Of a stretch of DNA of 64,000 nt, positions 25,960 through 34,087 are shown one piece after another. The translations under genes and the position numbers were made by a program. The notes under the pieces were generated by a model, which searched no databases, was not told the DNA's origin, and saw only the letters and a program-made list of their open reading frames with translations. Position 1 is the first letter of the stretch. Every line of letters starts with the position of its first letter. Source of the stretch: Hyphomicrobiales bacterium (GTDB taxonomy: Bacteria; Pseudomonadota; Alphaproteobacteria; Rhodospirillales; JACKKN01); contig JACKKN010000016.1 in assembly GCA_024236415.1 (NCBI GenBank), forward strand, positions 57,379-121,378, in the 5' to 3' direction.

Positions 25960-26837
25960 TCATCCGCGGCACGGAAACCCTGCTGGTTCAGGGCATCACC
26001 GGCAAACAGGGCTCGTTCTGGGCCGAGAAGATGCGCGACTACGGCACCCGGGTCATCGGCGGGGTGAACCCCAAGAAGGCCGGCACCAAGCACCTGGATT
26101 TGCCGGTCTGGGCCACCGCCGTGGACGCGGCCAAGGAGACCCGCATCGACGCCTCGGTGCTGTTCATCCCGCCGCTGGGGGTCAAGGCGGCGGCGCTGGA
26201 CGCCATCGCCGCCGGCGTCAGGAAGCTGGTGATCCTGACCGAGCACATCCCCGTGCGCGACGTCATGTACCTGCTGTCGGCGGCGCGCGAGGCCGGGACC
26301 ACGGTGGCCGGGCCCAACACCGCCGGGCTGGTCACGCCGGGCGAATGCTTCGTCGGCTTCATGCCCGCCTTCAACGACCGGGTGTTCCGCCCCGGGGCCG
26401 TGGGCGTGGTCTCGCGCTCGGGTAGCCTGGGCACCCTGGTGTGCCTGAACATCGTGCAGGCGGGGATGGGCATCTCGGCCTTCGTCGGCATCGGCGGCGA
26501 CCCCATCATCGGCACCACCACCCGCGCCGCCCTGATGGCCCTGGACGCCGACCCGAACACGCAGGCGGTCGCCCTGGTCGGCGAGATCGGCGGCGGCATG
26601 GAGGAGGACGCGGCCGAATACGCCGCGAACATGACCAAGCCCGTGGCCGCCTTCATCGCCGGCGCCGCCTCGCCGCCCGGGCGCCGCATGGGCCATGCCG
26701 GCGCCATCGTCATGGGCGACCGCGGCACCCACGCCGGCAAGAAGGCGGCGCTCGAGGCGGCGGGGGTGGCGGTGGTGCCCACGCCGTCGTTCATCCCCCG
26801 GGTCCTGGGCGAGCGGCTGGGCGGCGCCGCCGCGTGA
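25956..26837 (+). CDS. SucD-like alpha subunit of an ADP-forming acyl-CoA ligase
   Basis: A 293-residue SucD-type protein: CoA-binding Rossmann domain at the N-terminus (TLLVQGITGKQGSFWAEKM), PNTAGLVTPGEC near 110-121 and SRSGSLGTLV near 140, with VGIGGDPIIGT in the ligase domain. The phospho-histidine is H247 in GRRMGHAGAI, so the phosphoryl relay is intact. ATGA overlap with the beta subunit shows coupled translation. With that subunit it should catalyse ADP-forming activation of a short carboxylate; see the beta-subunit entry for the substrate argument. Confidence 0.87.
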   Translation: MIIRGTETLLVQGITGKQGSFWAEKMRDYGTRVIGGVNPKKAGTKHLDLPVWATAVDAAKETRIDASVLFIPPLGVKAAALDAIAAGVRKLVILTEHIPVRDVMYLLSAAREAGTTVAGPNTAGLVTPGECFVGFMPAFNDRVFRPGAVGVVSRSGSLGTLVCLNIVQAGMGISAFVGIGGDPIIGTTTRAALMALDADPNTQAVALVGEIGGGMEEDAAEYAANMTKPVAAFIAGAASPPGRRMGHAGAIVMGDRGTHAGKKAALEAAGVAVVPTPSFIPRVLGERLGGAAA

Positions 26838-26946
26838 TCGACGGCGCGCCGAACCCGGCCTGCACCAACCCGTTCCCCGGCGCTGGCCCTGGATCGGAAC
26901 CGGCCGCCGCGGCTATCATGGCGCCGACCATGACCGGGACCCCGCC

Positions 26947-27945
26947 ATGAAAGACTTCGACGCCCTGATGGCGCGCGCCCGCGCCGACCGCAAGCACATC
27001 GTCCTGGCCGAGGGCGAGGACCCGCGCGTGGTCGAGGGTGCGCGCCTGGCCGTGGCCGACGGCATCGCCGACGTGACCCTGCTGGGCCGGCCCGACGTGG
27101 TGCGCAGCCTGGCCGCCGGGCCGTTGGCGGCCCGGGTGGTGGACCCGGCCGCGGCGCCGGACCTCGCGCGCCACGCCGCCGGCTTCCACGACCTGCGCCG
27201 GCACAAGGGGGTGACGGCCGAGCAGGCGCTGGAAACCGTGCGCGACCCGCTCTACTTCGCCAACATGATGGTGCGCGCCGGCGACGCCGACGGCTCGGTG
27301 GCCGGGGCCCGCTACACCAGCTCGGACACCGTGCGCGCCGCCATCCAGGTGGTGGGCATCGGCGCCGGGCACGAGATCGTGTCCAGCTTCTTCATCATGC
27401 TGCTGTGCGAGGACTTCCACCGGTTCAGGGGCGCGTTCATCTTCTCCGACTGCGGCCTGGTGATCGACCCCAACGCCCGCGAGCTGGCCGAGATCGCCCT
27501 GACCTCCGCCGACACGGCGCGCGACCTGCTGGGGCTCGAGCCCCGGGTGGCCATGCTGTCCTTCTCCACCAAGGGCAGCGCGCGACACGCCCTGGCCGAC
27601 AAGGTGATCGAGGCCACCGACATCGCCCGCGCCCGCCGCCCGGGGCTGAAGATCGACGGCGAGCTGCAGCTCGACGCCGCCGTGGTGCCCGAGATCAACG
27701 CCCAGAAGGCCCCCGGCTCGCCCATCGAGGGGCGGGCCAACGTGTTCATCTTCCCCGACCTGCAGGCCGGCAACATCGCCTACAAGATCACCGAGCGCCT
27801 GGGCCTGGCCAAGGCCATCGGCCCCATCCTCCAGGGCCTCGACAAGCCGGCCAACGACCTCTCCCGCGGCTGCTCGGCCGAGGACGTCTGCCGCGCCATC
27901 GCCGTCACCGCCGTCCAGGCCCAGGCGCGGGCGAAGCAGAGCTGA
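26947..27945 (+). CDS. pta: Phosphate acetyltransferase (short, Xsc-linked type)
   Basis: A 332-residue phosphotransacetylase of the short form (no N-terminal DRTGG domain). It begins MKDFDALMARARADRKHIVLAEGEDPRVVEGARLAV, has GSVAGARYTSSDTVRAAIQVVG near 118-139, MLSFSTKGSARH and DGELQLDAAVVPEI further on, and ends with PANDLSRGCSAEDVCRAIAVTAVQA. It converts acetyl phosphate + CoA to acetyl-CoA + Pi. In sulfonate degraders this enzyme follows sulfoacetaldehyde acetyltransferase (Xsc), which releases acetyl phosphate; Xsc is not in the window. It starts 109 bp after the ligase pair, same strand. Confidence 0.9.
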   Translation: MKDFDALMARARADRKHIVLAEGEDPRVVEGARLAVADGIADVTLLGRPDVVRSLAAGPLAARVVDPAAAPDLARHAAGFHDLRRHKGVTAEQALETVRDPLYFANMMVRAGDADGSVAGARYTSSDTVRAAIQVVGIGAGHEIVSSFFIMLLCEDFHRFRGAFIFSDCGLVIDPNARELAEIALTSADTARDLLGLEPRVAMLSFSTKGSARHALADKVIEATDIARARRPGLKIDGELQLDAAVVPEINAQKAPGSPIEGRANVFIFPDLQAGNIAYKITERLGLAKAIGPILQGLDKPANDLSRGCSAEDVCRAIAVTAVQAQARAKQS

Positions 27946-27951
27946 GTCCCA

Positions 27952-28021
27952 CCGTCATTCCCGCCCCTCTTCCGTCATTCCCGCCCCTCTTCCGTCATTC
28001 CCGCGCAGGCGGGAATCCATT
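27952..28021. repeat. Tandem repeat array ending in a palindromic repeat unit
   Basis: Two perfect 20-bp tandem units CCGTCATTCCCGCCCCTCTT (27952-27971, 27972-27991) are followed by a third copy that diverges after CCGTCATTCCCGC into the palindrome CCCGCGCAGGCGGGAA. It lies right after pta. The third unit is a REP-like element of a type widespread in proteobacterial intergenic regions. Confidence 0.8.
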
Positions 28022-28110
28022 CCGCCTTCGTTTCCCGGCGACGGCCGTCCGCCAACCCGGACCGGATGGGCGACCAGCCCGCACCACCACCCGTGACCGC
28101 CATGGCGACG

Positions 28111-28142
28111 GAATGGGTTCCCGCCTGCGCGGGAACGACGGA
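28111..28142. repeat. Inverted copy of the REP-like palindromic repeat
   Basis: GGGTTCCCGCCTGCGCGGGA followed by ACGACGGA is the reverse complement of the unit at 27992-28018. The two inverted copies enclose about 90 bp, as in a BIME-type pair. Confidence 0.75.
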
Positions 28143-28225
28143 TGGAGTGTCTCCGCGTCCCCCTGTTCCAACCCGCCCCGATCCCCGCTAGGATTGCCCT
28201 TTCCTCAACCAGGCAAGGGGTCCCC

Positions 28226-29107
28226 ATGCGCCGCATCCCGTCCACGGCCGGGCTCGTGGCCTTCGAGGCGGCGAGCCGGCTGCTCAGCTTCCAGCGCGCC
28301 GCCGAGGAGCTGAACGTGACCCCCGGCGCCGTCAGCCGCCAGATCCAGGCCCTGGAGGCGTTCCTGGGCACGGCGCTGTTCCGCCGCCGCCACAAGCGGG
28401 TCGAACTGACCCCGGCCGGGCGCCAGTACGCCGCCGAGGTGCGCGAGCCCCTGGACCGCCTGTCCGGTGCCAGCGAGCGCCTGCGCGGCGAGGCGCGCGG
28501 CAACGCCGTCTCCATCTGCGCCTACCCCACCTTCGCCATCCGCTGGTTCATCCCCCGCTGGGGCCGCTTCTTCGACGCCCACCCGCAGATCGACGTGCGC
28601 CTGACCACCTCGCTCAACCCGGCGGACTTCGAGGGCGGCGAGTACGACATGGCGATCCAGGTGCTGGGCCCCGAGGGCCCGCGCCGGGGCCTGGAGGCGC
28701 GCAAGCTGGCCGAGGTGGACACCTTCCCCGTCTGCGCGCCGGCCCTGGCCGAAACGCTCAAGTCCCCCGCCGACCTGGCCCGCCACACCCTGCTGCACGG
28801 CGCCCCGCGGCCGCAGGACTGGCGGCAGTGGCTCCGCGAGGCGGAAATTGACGGCATCGACCCCACCCGCGGCCTGCGCTTCGAGAGCCACAACCTGACC
28901 ATCCAGGCCGCCATCGAGGGCCTGGGCGTAGCCATCGGCGTCGGCGTGCTGGTGGAAGCCGACCTGGCCCAGGGCCGCCTGGTGCGCCCCTTCGCCACCG
29001 TCCGCCGCTCCGGCCGCCCGTTCCACCTGGTCTACCCCCAGGCCAAGGCCGAGGACCCCAACCTCGTGGCGCTGCGCGACTGGCTGCTCCAGGAGGCGTC
29101 GGCGTAG
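28226..29107 (+). CDS. LysR-family transcriptional regulator (GcvA-like)
   Basis: A 293-residue LysR regulator. N-terminal winged HTH: FEAASRLLSFQRAAEELNVTPGAVSRQIQALEAFLGTALFRRR at residues ~12-54, then an effector domain with YPTFAIRWFIPRWGRFFDAHPQIDVRLTTS and a C-terminal AIEGLGVAIGVGVLVEADLAQGRLVRPF typical of the GcvA subgroup. The start ATG 28226 follows AAGGGG; a 28-residue upstream extension runs into the repeat region and is not supported. It has no divergent partner gene next to it, so its targets cannot be inferred. Confidence 0.9.
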   Translation: MRRIPSTAGLVAFEAASRLLSFQRAAEELNVTPGAVSRQIQALEAFLGTALFRRRHKRVELTPAGRQYAAEVREPLDRLSGASERLRGEARGNAVSICAYPTFAIRWFIPRWGRFFDAHPQIDVRLTTSLNPADFEGGEYDMAIQVLGPEGPRRGLEARKLAEVDTFPVCAPALAETLKSPADLARHTLLHGAPRPQDWRQWLREAEIDGIDPTRGLRFESHNLTIQAAIEGLGVAIGVGVLVEADLAQGRLVRPFATVRRSGRPFHLVYPQAKAEDPNLVALRDWLLQEASA

Positions 29108-29134
29108 CCCGCCCAACCCTGCGCCATGGCCAGC

Positions 29135-29163
29135 TTGACTACCTTATCACTAAGTGATAAGTT
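29135..29163 (+). promoter_or_regulatory. Promoter of the toxin-antitoxin operon
   Basis: TTGACT at 29135-29140 (5 of 6 to -35) and TAAGTT at 29158-29163 (weak -10) are 17 bp apart. The palindrome at 29144-29160 fills the spacer. Transcription would start near 29169, at the ATG itself, so the first message may be leaderless. Confidence 0.5.
29144..29160. promoter_or_regulatory. Perfect 17-bp palindromic operator of the toxin-antitoxin operon
   Basis: TTATCACT-A-AGTGATAA is exactly self-complementary and sits between the -35 and -10 elements. An autoregulatory site for the winged-helix antitoxin (29525-29893) is the natural reading. Confidence 0.7.
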
Positions 29164-29168
29164 CATGC

Positions 29169-29531
29169 ATGGAGTGGATCGAGTCGTCCCTGCGCTACCT
29201 CCTGGATCTCCACGGCGAGGAGATCCATTACGGCGACGGGTATGTGACCCGGTTCCGCGTCGTCGAAGTGGAGAGAACCCCCGAGCGGCCGCACGGGATT
29301 TCCTATTCGCTGACCTTGCACGATCCAAGCGGTGCCCGGATCATGGGGTTCGACAACGCCCATTCCGTACCGCGGCAGGGCGGCCGACGCGGGAACGCCA
29401 CCGCCCACGACCACTGGCACCGGGATTCCACCGACAGGGGCCGCCCTTACGCCTTCACCGACGCGGCAACCCTGGTGGCCGATTTCTTCGACGAGGTGGA
29501 GCGCATACTCAAGGAGCGAGGCCAATGGTAA
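29169..29531 (+). CDS. TumE-like (DUF6516) toxin
   Basis: A 120-residue protein of the TumE/DUF6516 toxin type. It shows the family pattern HGISYSLTLHDPSGARIMGFDNAH (strand pair with Y.L.L and the GFDN motif), a DHWHRDS stretch with paired His, and RPYAFTDAATLVADFFDEVERIL near the C-terminus. ATG 29169 is preferred over GTG 29154, which lies in the operator. The antitoxin start overlaps its end by 7 nt. Toxin-first order is usual for this pair. Activity is inferred from family membership; the target is not stated by sequence. Confidence 0.72.
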   Translation: MEWIESSLRYLLDLHGEEIHYGDGYVTRFRVVEVERTPERPHGISYSLTLHDPSGARIMGFDNAHSVPRQGGRRGNATAHDHWHRDSTDRGRPYAFTDAATLVADFFDEVERILKERGQW

Positions 29532-29893
29532 GCAAGGTCGTCAACGTCGGGATCGCCAGCCACGGCGAGTTGAAGGAGCGGGCCCTGGCCATCGCCCGCG
29601 GCGACCGCCGCCGCGGACGCCGGGAGCCGCACATCTGGTTCACCTCCATCGAATCCTTCGCCAAGGTCCTGTCCGAGCCCAACCGGGCGCTCCTGCGCAT
29701 CATCGACGAGCGGCAGCCCCAGTCCCTCAAGGAACTGGAGGACCTGACCGGGCGCAAGGTCAGCAACCTGTCCCGGACCCTGAAAACCATGAGCCGCTAT
29801 GGCCTGGTGAGCCTGGAAACCGGGCACCGCGGCACCGTGCGGCCGAAGGTCCTTGTGCGGGAAGTGCGTGTGGATTTGGAGTTGGTGGGATAA
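29525..29893 (+). CDS. TumA-like winged-helix antitoxin/regulator
   Basis: A 122-residue DNA-binding protein. The N-terminal ~45 residues (KERALAIARGD, then HIWFTSIESFAKVLSEPNRALLRIIDE) lead into a MarR/ArsR-like winged helix: QSLKELEDLTGRKVSNLSRTLKTMSRYGLVSLETG at residues ~63-97. This is the arrangement of antitoxins paired with TumE-type toxins (HVO_A0114-like). It should neutralize the upstream protein and bind the 29144-29160 palindrome. ATG 29525 lies within the last codons of the toxin gene, so translation is coupled. Confidence 0.75.
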   Translation: MVSKVVNVGIASHGELKERALAIARGDRRRGRREPHIWFTSIESFAKVLSEPNRALLRIIDERQPQSLKELEDLTGRKVSNLSRTLKTMSRYGLVSLETGHRGTVRPKVLVREVRVDLELVG

Positions 29894-30062
29894 CCGAATA
29901 TTCCGTCGCGCCAAGATCGAGCGATTGGGAACAGGCGCAGGTGCCTTGCTGAATTCGCAAATGAAATGACCTGGTCACCCGGCGCCGCGGCGTGTCAGCA
30001 AAATTCGAACGTCATCGGCGGCGCACGGAGACCAGCGACGGATCACCAGTGCCCCCGCCCCC

Positions 30063-30722
30063 TCAATCCCTCTCCGGCGCCCCCAGGGGGAACAGGGGGC
30101 GGTAGGGCCGCGCCTCTTCCATGGCGCGGTTGAAGGACGGGCGGGCCAGGAGGCGGGCGCGGTAGGCGCGCAGGGTGGCGCAGGTGTCGGGGATGGGGTG
30201 GGTCCAGTCGGCGTAGAACAGCGCCGGCGCGGCGGCGCAGTCGGCCAGGGTGAAATGGTCGCCCGTGGCCCAGGCGCGGCCGGCCAGCTCGCGGTCGAGC
30301 CAGGGGTAGACCCGGTCGAGCCTGTCTACGGCCCGGGCCATGCCGTCGCGGCGCTTCGCCGGGTCGCCGGTGAGCGCGCCGTCGACGGCGCACTGGGCCG
30401 CGTCCATGACGTGCAGGTCGAAGACCCGGTCCATGAAACGCACGTCCAGGGCCGCCAGGGGGTCGGCGGGCAGCAGGCGCACGGGCCCCGGGTGGGCCAG
30501 TTGCAGGTACTCGATGATGACCGGGGTCTCCGCCACCTGGCGCCCGCCGTCCACCAGCAGCGGGAACTTGCGCACCGGCCAGCGCCGCAGCCATTCGGCC
30601 GTGTGCTCGGGCGTGTCCGGCCCGATCAGGCGGAACTCGAACGGTGTCGCGTTCTCGTAGAGGGCGGTGAGCACCTTCTGCGTATAGGACGAGAAGGGAT
30701 GGCCGTAGAGCACCAGCGCCAT
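30063..30722 (-). CDS. Glutathione S-transferase family protein
   Basis: A 219-residue protein. Thioredoxin-like N-domain MALVLYGHPFSSYTQKVLTALYE (Ser/Tyr near residues 10-13 in the catalytic position), VRKFPLLVDGGRQVAETPVIIEYL with the cis-Pro and the Glu-Thr/Ser pair that contacts glutathione, and an all-helical C-domain with WATGDHFTLADCAAAPALFYADW. It conjugates or reduces via glutathione; substrate unknown. It is 71 bp downstream of the CoA-transferase gene on the same strand. ATG 30722 gives the standard GST N-terminus; a 19-residue extension does not. Confidence 0.9.
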   Translation of the reverse strand: MALVLYGHPFSSYTQKVLTALYENATPFEFRLIGPDTPEHTAEWLRRWPVRKFPLLVDGGRQVAETPVIIEYLQLAHPGPVRLLPADPLAALDVRFMDRVFDLHVMDAAQCAVDGALTGDPAKRRDGMARAVDRLDRVYPWLDRELAGRAWATGDHFTLADCAAAPALFYADWTHPIPDTCATLRAYRARLLARPSFNRAMEEARPYRPLFPLGAPERD

Positions 30723-30793
30723 GGCGGGGACCTTTCCAAGTGGACGCCCCCCACATAGCACCGGACGAATCCGGACCACAATCCCCGCGAACC

Positions 30794-31984
30794 CTACCCG
30801 GCCGCCGCCCCCTTCCCCAGCAGCGCCGCGATCTCACTTTCCCCGTACCCCGCCTCGATTAAAATCTCGGCCCCGTGCTCGCCCACCCGCGGGGCGCGGG
30901 CCAGGGGGGCGGCGGGGTCGATGGGCGGGGCGCCGGGGACGTTGGCGTGGGGCACCGGGCCGACGCCGGGCTGGTCGGCCATGACCACGGCCTCCACCGC
31001 CCGCACGTGTTCATTGGCCAGGAAGTCGCCGTAGTCGGCCACGGCGGCGTGCATGACCCCGGCTTCGGTCAGGATGGCGCACCATTCGGCGGTGGTTTTC
31101 TTGCGGAACTCGGCCTGGACGATGGCGATGATCTCGCCGGCGCGGGCCAGTCGGTCGGCGTTGGTGCGGAAGCTCGGATCGACGATCAGGTCGGGCCGGC
31201 CGATGGCCCGGCACAGGGCCTCGTAGTGCTCCTGCTTGACCCCCGACACGTTGAGCCAGCCGTCGGCCGTGGGCATCTCGCCGGTGGGCGCCACCAGCAC
31301 CGGGTTGGCGGCGCCTTCCAGGTGGTGCTCCATGATCTTGGCCGCCTGGAAGGCCGCCGCCGACTGCATCATGTTGCAGTCGATGGTGGCGCCGCGGCCG
31401 AACCGGAACCGCGCCAGCACCGCCGCCGCCACGGCCTGGAACAGGTACAGCCCGGTCATCACGTCGATGGCGATCATGCCGAAGCGCCGCGGCGTTCCCC
31501 GGTCGTCGCGGTTGATGGACATGAAGCCCGAGAAGGCCTGCATGATGGTGTCGCTGACGCCCCGGTCGCGGTAGGGCCCGCGCTGGCCATACCCGGTGAC
31601 CGAGGCGTAGATCAGCTCGGGCCGCGCCGCGCGCAGGGTGGCGGCGTCCAGCCCATAGCGCGCCATGACGCCTGGGCGGAAGTTCTCGACCACGATGTCG
31701 GCGCCGGCGGCCAGGCGCCGCGCCACCGCCAGGCCCGCCGGGTCCTTGAAGTCGAGCGCGATGGACCGCTTGCCGCGGTTGAAGGCCACGGCGTGGGCGC
31801 AGAACTGGCCGTCGTAGACCTGGCCGATCTGGCGGCCCCAGTCGCCCTCGGGCGGCTCCACCTTGATCACGTCGGCGCCGTGCTGGGCCATCAGCATGGT
31901 GCCGTGGGGCCCGGCCACGCCCTGGGTGGCGTCGAACACCCTGAGCCCGGAAAGGGGCGGCTCGGCCCCGGCCTCAGCCGTCAT
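30794..31984 (-). CDS. Family III CoA-transferase (CaiB/BaiF type)
   Basis: A 396-residue class III CoA-transferase. It has PLSGLRVFDATQGVAGPHGTMLMAQHGADVIKVEPPEGDWGR at the N-terminus, the strand FNRGKRSIALDFKDPAG, the catalytic-Asp region GVSDTIMQAFSGFMSINRD (Asp near residue 170), and a C-terminal ARAPRVGEHGAEILIEAGYGESEIAALL. It moves CoA between carboxylic acids. The start overlaps the stop of the acyl-CoA dehydrogenase (ATGA), so the two act in one pathway: an acid is activated and then dehydrogenated. The substrate is unknown. Confidence 0.9.
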   Translation of the reverse strand: MTAEAGAEPPLSGLRVFDATQGVAGPHGTMLMAQHGADVIKVEPPEGDWGRQIGQVYDGQFCAHAVAFNRGKRSIALDFKDPAGLAVARRLAAGADIVVENFRPGVMARYGLDAATLRAARPELIYASVTGYGQRGPYRDRGVSDTIMQAFSGFMSINRDDRGTPRRFGMIAIDVMTGLYLFQAVAAAVLARFRFGRGATIDCNMMQSAAAFQAAKIMEHHLEGAANPVLVAPTGEMPTADGWLNVSGVKQEHYEALCRAIGRPDLIVDPSFRTNADRLARAGEIIAIVQAEFRKKTTAEWCAILTEAGVMHAAVADYGDFLANEHVRAVEAVVMADQPGVGPVPHANVPGAPPIDPAAPLARAPRVGEHGAEILIEAGYGESEIAALLGKGAAAG

Positions 31985-33762
31985 CCGGCCAGGGCCGCGG
32001 CGGCCTGGGCCGGGGTCGGCGGGGTGTCGGCCAGCAGCAGGTCGGCGATGGCCTCGTCCACCTCGCCGCCGTCCAGGCTCATGGGGTCGCGCGGCCGCAT
32101 GCGGTGGTCGATGACCAGGCGCGACAGCAACAACCGGCTGGCATCCCCCGTCTCGGCCCCCATGGCCGCCCCCTCGCTGGCCAGCAGCACGGCGCTGAGC
32201 GCGTGATAGAGCGCCCCGGCCGCCTGCCGCGAGAACGGCTCGTGCTCGGCCTTCAGGGCCACCTCCTCGGCGAAGCGCACGGCCCGGTCGACCATCTGGC
32301 CGAGCTCGCCCCGGTACTGGCCGGGCACGTCGGGACTGTCGTCGATGATCTCGTGCAGGGCCTCGCCCAGGGCCTCGTGGGCCTGGTTCTTGGGGATGGC
32401 GCGCTTGACCACGTCCAGCGACACGATGTTCGACGTGCCCTCCCACAGCACGCCCAAGTGGGCGTCGCGCACCAGGCGCGGGTTGACCCAGTCCTCGATG
32501 TAGCCCAGGCCGCCGCGCGCCTCCATGGCCGCCGTGGCGACCTTGATGTTGTCGCGGCAGCCGCGGTATTTCAGCAGCGGGGTCAGGATGCGCAGGATCG
32601 TCCTGGCCCGTTCGTCGCCCGTGTCCGCCCGCTCCATGACCTTGGCCGTGAACATGAACACCGACAGGATCTGCTCGGTCGGCACCATGATCTTCATCAG
32701 CTGGCGCCGCATCAGCGGGTGGCGCACGATCTTCTCGCCGAAGGCAAAGCGGCTGCGCGCCACCTGCATGGCCTCGTTCAAACTGCGCCGCATCATGGCC
32801 GCGGCGCGCACGCCGTGCGACAGGCGGCTGAGGTTGACCATGTCCAGCATCTGCTTGAGCCCCTTGCCCTCCTCGCCCAGCAGGTAGGCGACGGCGCCGT
32901 CGAAGCGGCACTCGCCCGAGGCCATGGAGCTGGAGCCCAGCTTGGGCTTCAGCTTGAGGATCTGGTAGCTGTTGCGGGTGCCGTCCTCCAGGGTGCGCGG
33001 CAGCAGGAACAGCGACAGCCCGCGGCTGCCCCACTGGGCGTCCTTGGGCCGGGCCAGCATCATCACGATCTCGCCGTCGGCGTGGGAGCAGAAGAACTTG
33101 TCGCCGGTGATGCGCCAGTTCTCGCCGTCGAACTCGGCCTCGCACTCCATGTTCGAGACGTCGGACCCGCCCGACTGCTCGGTCATGAACTGGGCGCCCA
33201 TGCGGATGTCCTCGTAGCGGTCGGCGATCAGGCGCGGCAGGTAGCGTTCGCGCACGGCGTCGGGGGCGTACTTGCGCACCAGGAAGGCCGAGGTGTCGGT
33301 GGCGCTGATGGGGCACATGAGGCCGAATTCCGACTGCACGAACAGGTACTGGATGGCGTACTTGGCCAGCGGCCCCATGGGCTCGGGCCAGCCCAGCACC
33401 CCGCCGGCGTGGGCCAGGCGGTTGAGCCCGAAGTCCTCCATGGCGATGCGCTCCATCTCCTTGTAGGCGGGATGGTATTCGATCGAGTCGATATCCCGGC
33501 CCATGGGGTCGCGCGGGTGCAGCACCGGCACGTGGCGGTCGGCCAGGCGCGACAGGGTGTCCAGCCTGCCGCCCGACAGGGCGCCCAGGCGGTCCAGGTG
33601 CGGCTCCAGGTGGGCGTGCAGGTCGGCCGCCATGTAGTGCCGCGCCAGCCAGCGGAAGGCCGGGTCGGCCTGGTAGAAGTTCATGCCGTGGCAGTCGGGC
33701 GCGACCCAGGCGGCCCCGCTCAGGTGCTTGGTGGCTTCCGGCTTGACGCGGATGTTGCCCAT
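31981..33762 (-). CDS. Long-form acyl-CoA dehydrogenase (~590 residues, FadE/AidB-like)
   Basis: A 593-residue acyl-CoA dehydrogenase with a ~70-residue N-terminal extension before the fold and a ~150-residue C-terminal helical domain, the size of the AcdA/FadE12-like group. FMTEQSGGSDVSNMECEAE is the FAD loop, GDKFFCSHADGEIVMML follows, and GGLGYIEDWVNPRLVRDAHLGVLWEGTSNIVSLDV is the C-terminal signature with the catalytic Glu position. ATG 33762 follows GGGAGGACGACC. Upstream in-frame Met codons extend into a low-complexity tail. It is translationally coupled to the CoA-transferase. Confidence 0.9.
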   Translation of the reverse strand: MGNIRVKPEATKHLSGAAWVAPDCHGMNFYQADPAFRWLARHYMAADLHAHLEPHLDRLGALSGGRLDTLSRLADRHVPVLHPRDPMGRDIDSIEYHPAYKEMERIAMEDFGLNRLAHAGGVLGWPEPMGPLAKYAIQYLFVQSEFGLMCPISATDTSAFLVRKYAPDAVRERYLPRLIADRYEDIRMGAQFMTEQSGGSDVSNMECEAEFDGENWRITGDKFFCSHADGEIVMMLARPKDAQWGSRGLSLFLLPRTLEDGTRNSYQILKLKPKLGSSSMASGECRFDGAVAYLLGEEGKGLKQMLDMVNLSRLSHGVRAAAMMRRSLNEAMQVARSRFAFGEKIVRHPLMRRQLMKIMVPTEQILSVFMFTAKVMERADTGDERARTILRILTPLLKYRGCRDNIKVATAAMEARGGLGYIEDWVNPRLVRDAHLGVLWEGTSNIVSLDVVKRAIPKNQAHEALGEALHEIIDDSPDVPGQYRGELGQMVDRAVRFAEEVALKAEHEPFSRQAAGALYHALSAVLLASEGAAMGAETGDASRLLLSRLVIDHRMRPRDPMSLDGGEVDEAIADLLLADTPPTPAQAAAALAG

Positions 33763-34087
33763 GGTCGTCCTCCCTGGATTTCGGCGTGGATCGGGCCCGG
33801 TTTCCCGGCCCGCGGGGCTGGCGGCGCGCGGCCGAGGGCGGCGCGCCGGCCGGTGCCCTGTGTGGTGGGTCCTTCGTCTCCCAGGGCACCAGTATGGGCG
33901 TCCGGCGGGGCCGGCGGCAAACGAATTCCCGGCCGCGTTTGGTTGCGGAAAGCTCAACTGAAAACGGGTCCGGAAATGCCCGCCGGCTGAGTTGCCCCGG
34001 GCCGCCTCAGGGGGCCTTGTTCAAGGGCCGTCGGGGCGGGTACCCTTTTCCCGGAGTCGTCGAAACAGTCGCCAGGAGATCCCACCC
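33763..34087. other. 325-bp divergent intergenic region
   Basis: Between the acyl-CoA dehydrogenase and cytochrome c' genes. The only structure I see is an inverted repeat CAAACG / CGTTTG (33918-33923 and 33936-33941) with a 12-bp spacer, which could be a TetR-type operator. No known RNA element is visible. Confidence 0.4.

Noticed and set aside
24838..26837. Housekeeping succinyl-CoA synthetase (sucCD)
   Set aside because: Context is a transporter, an acylating aldehyde dehydrogenase and pta rather than the mdh-sucCD-sucAB cluster; a TCA role is not excluded by sequence alone but is less likely.
27952..28142. CRISPR array
   Set aside because: Only two or three short units, directly adjoining with no unique spacers, and no cas genes.
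29126..29893. 255-residue frame starting before the toxin gene
   Set aside because: Its first ~130 codons lie out of frame across the toxin gene; the true protein starts at 29525.
31981..33957. Longer acyl-CoA dehydrogenase starting at 33957
   Set aside because: The extra 65 residues are Arg/Pro-rich and lack homology, whereas ATG 33762 has a good Shine-Dalgarno.
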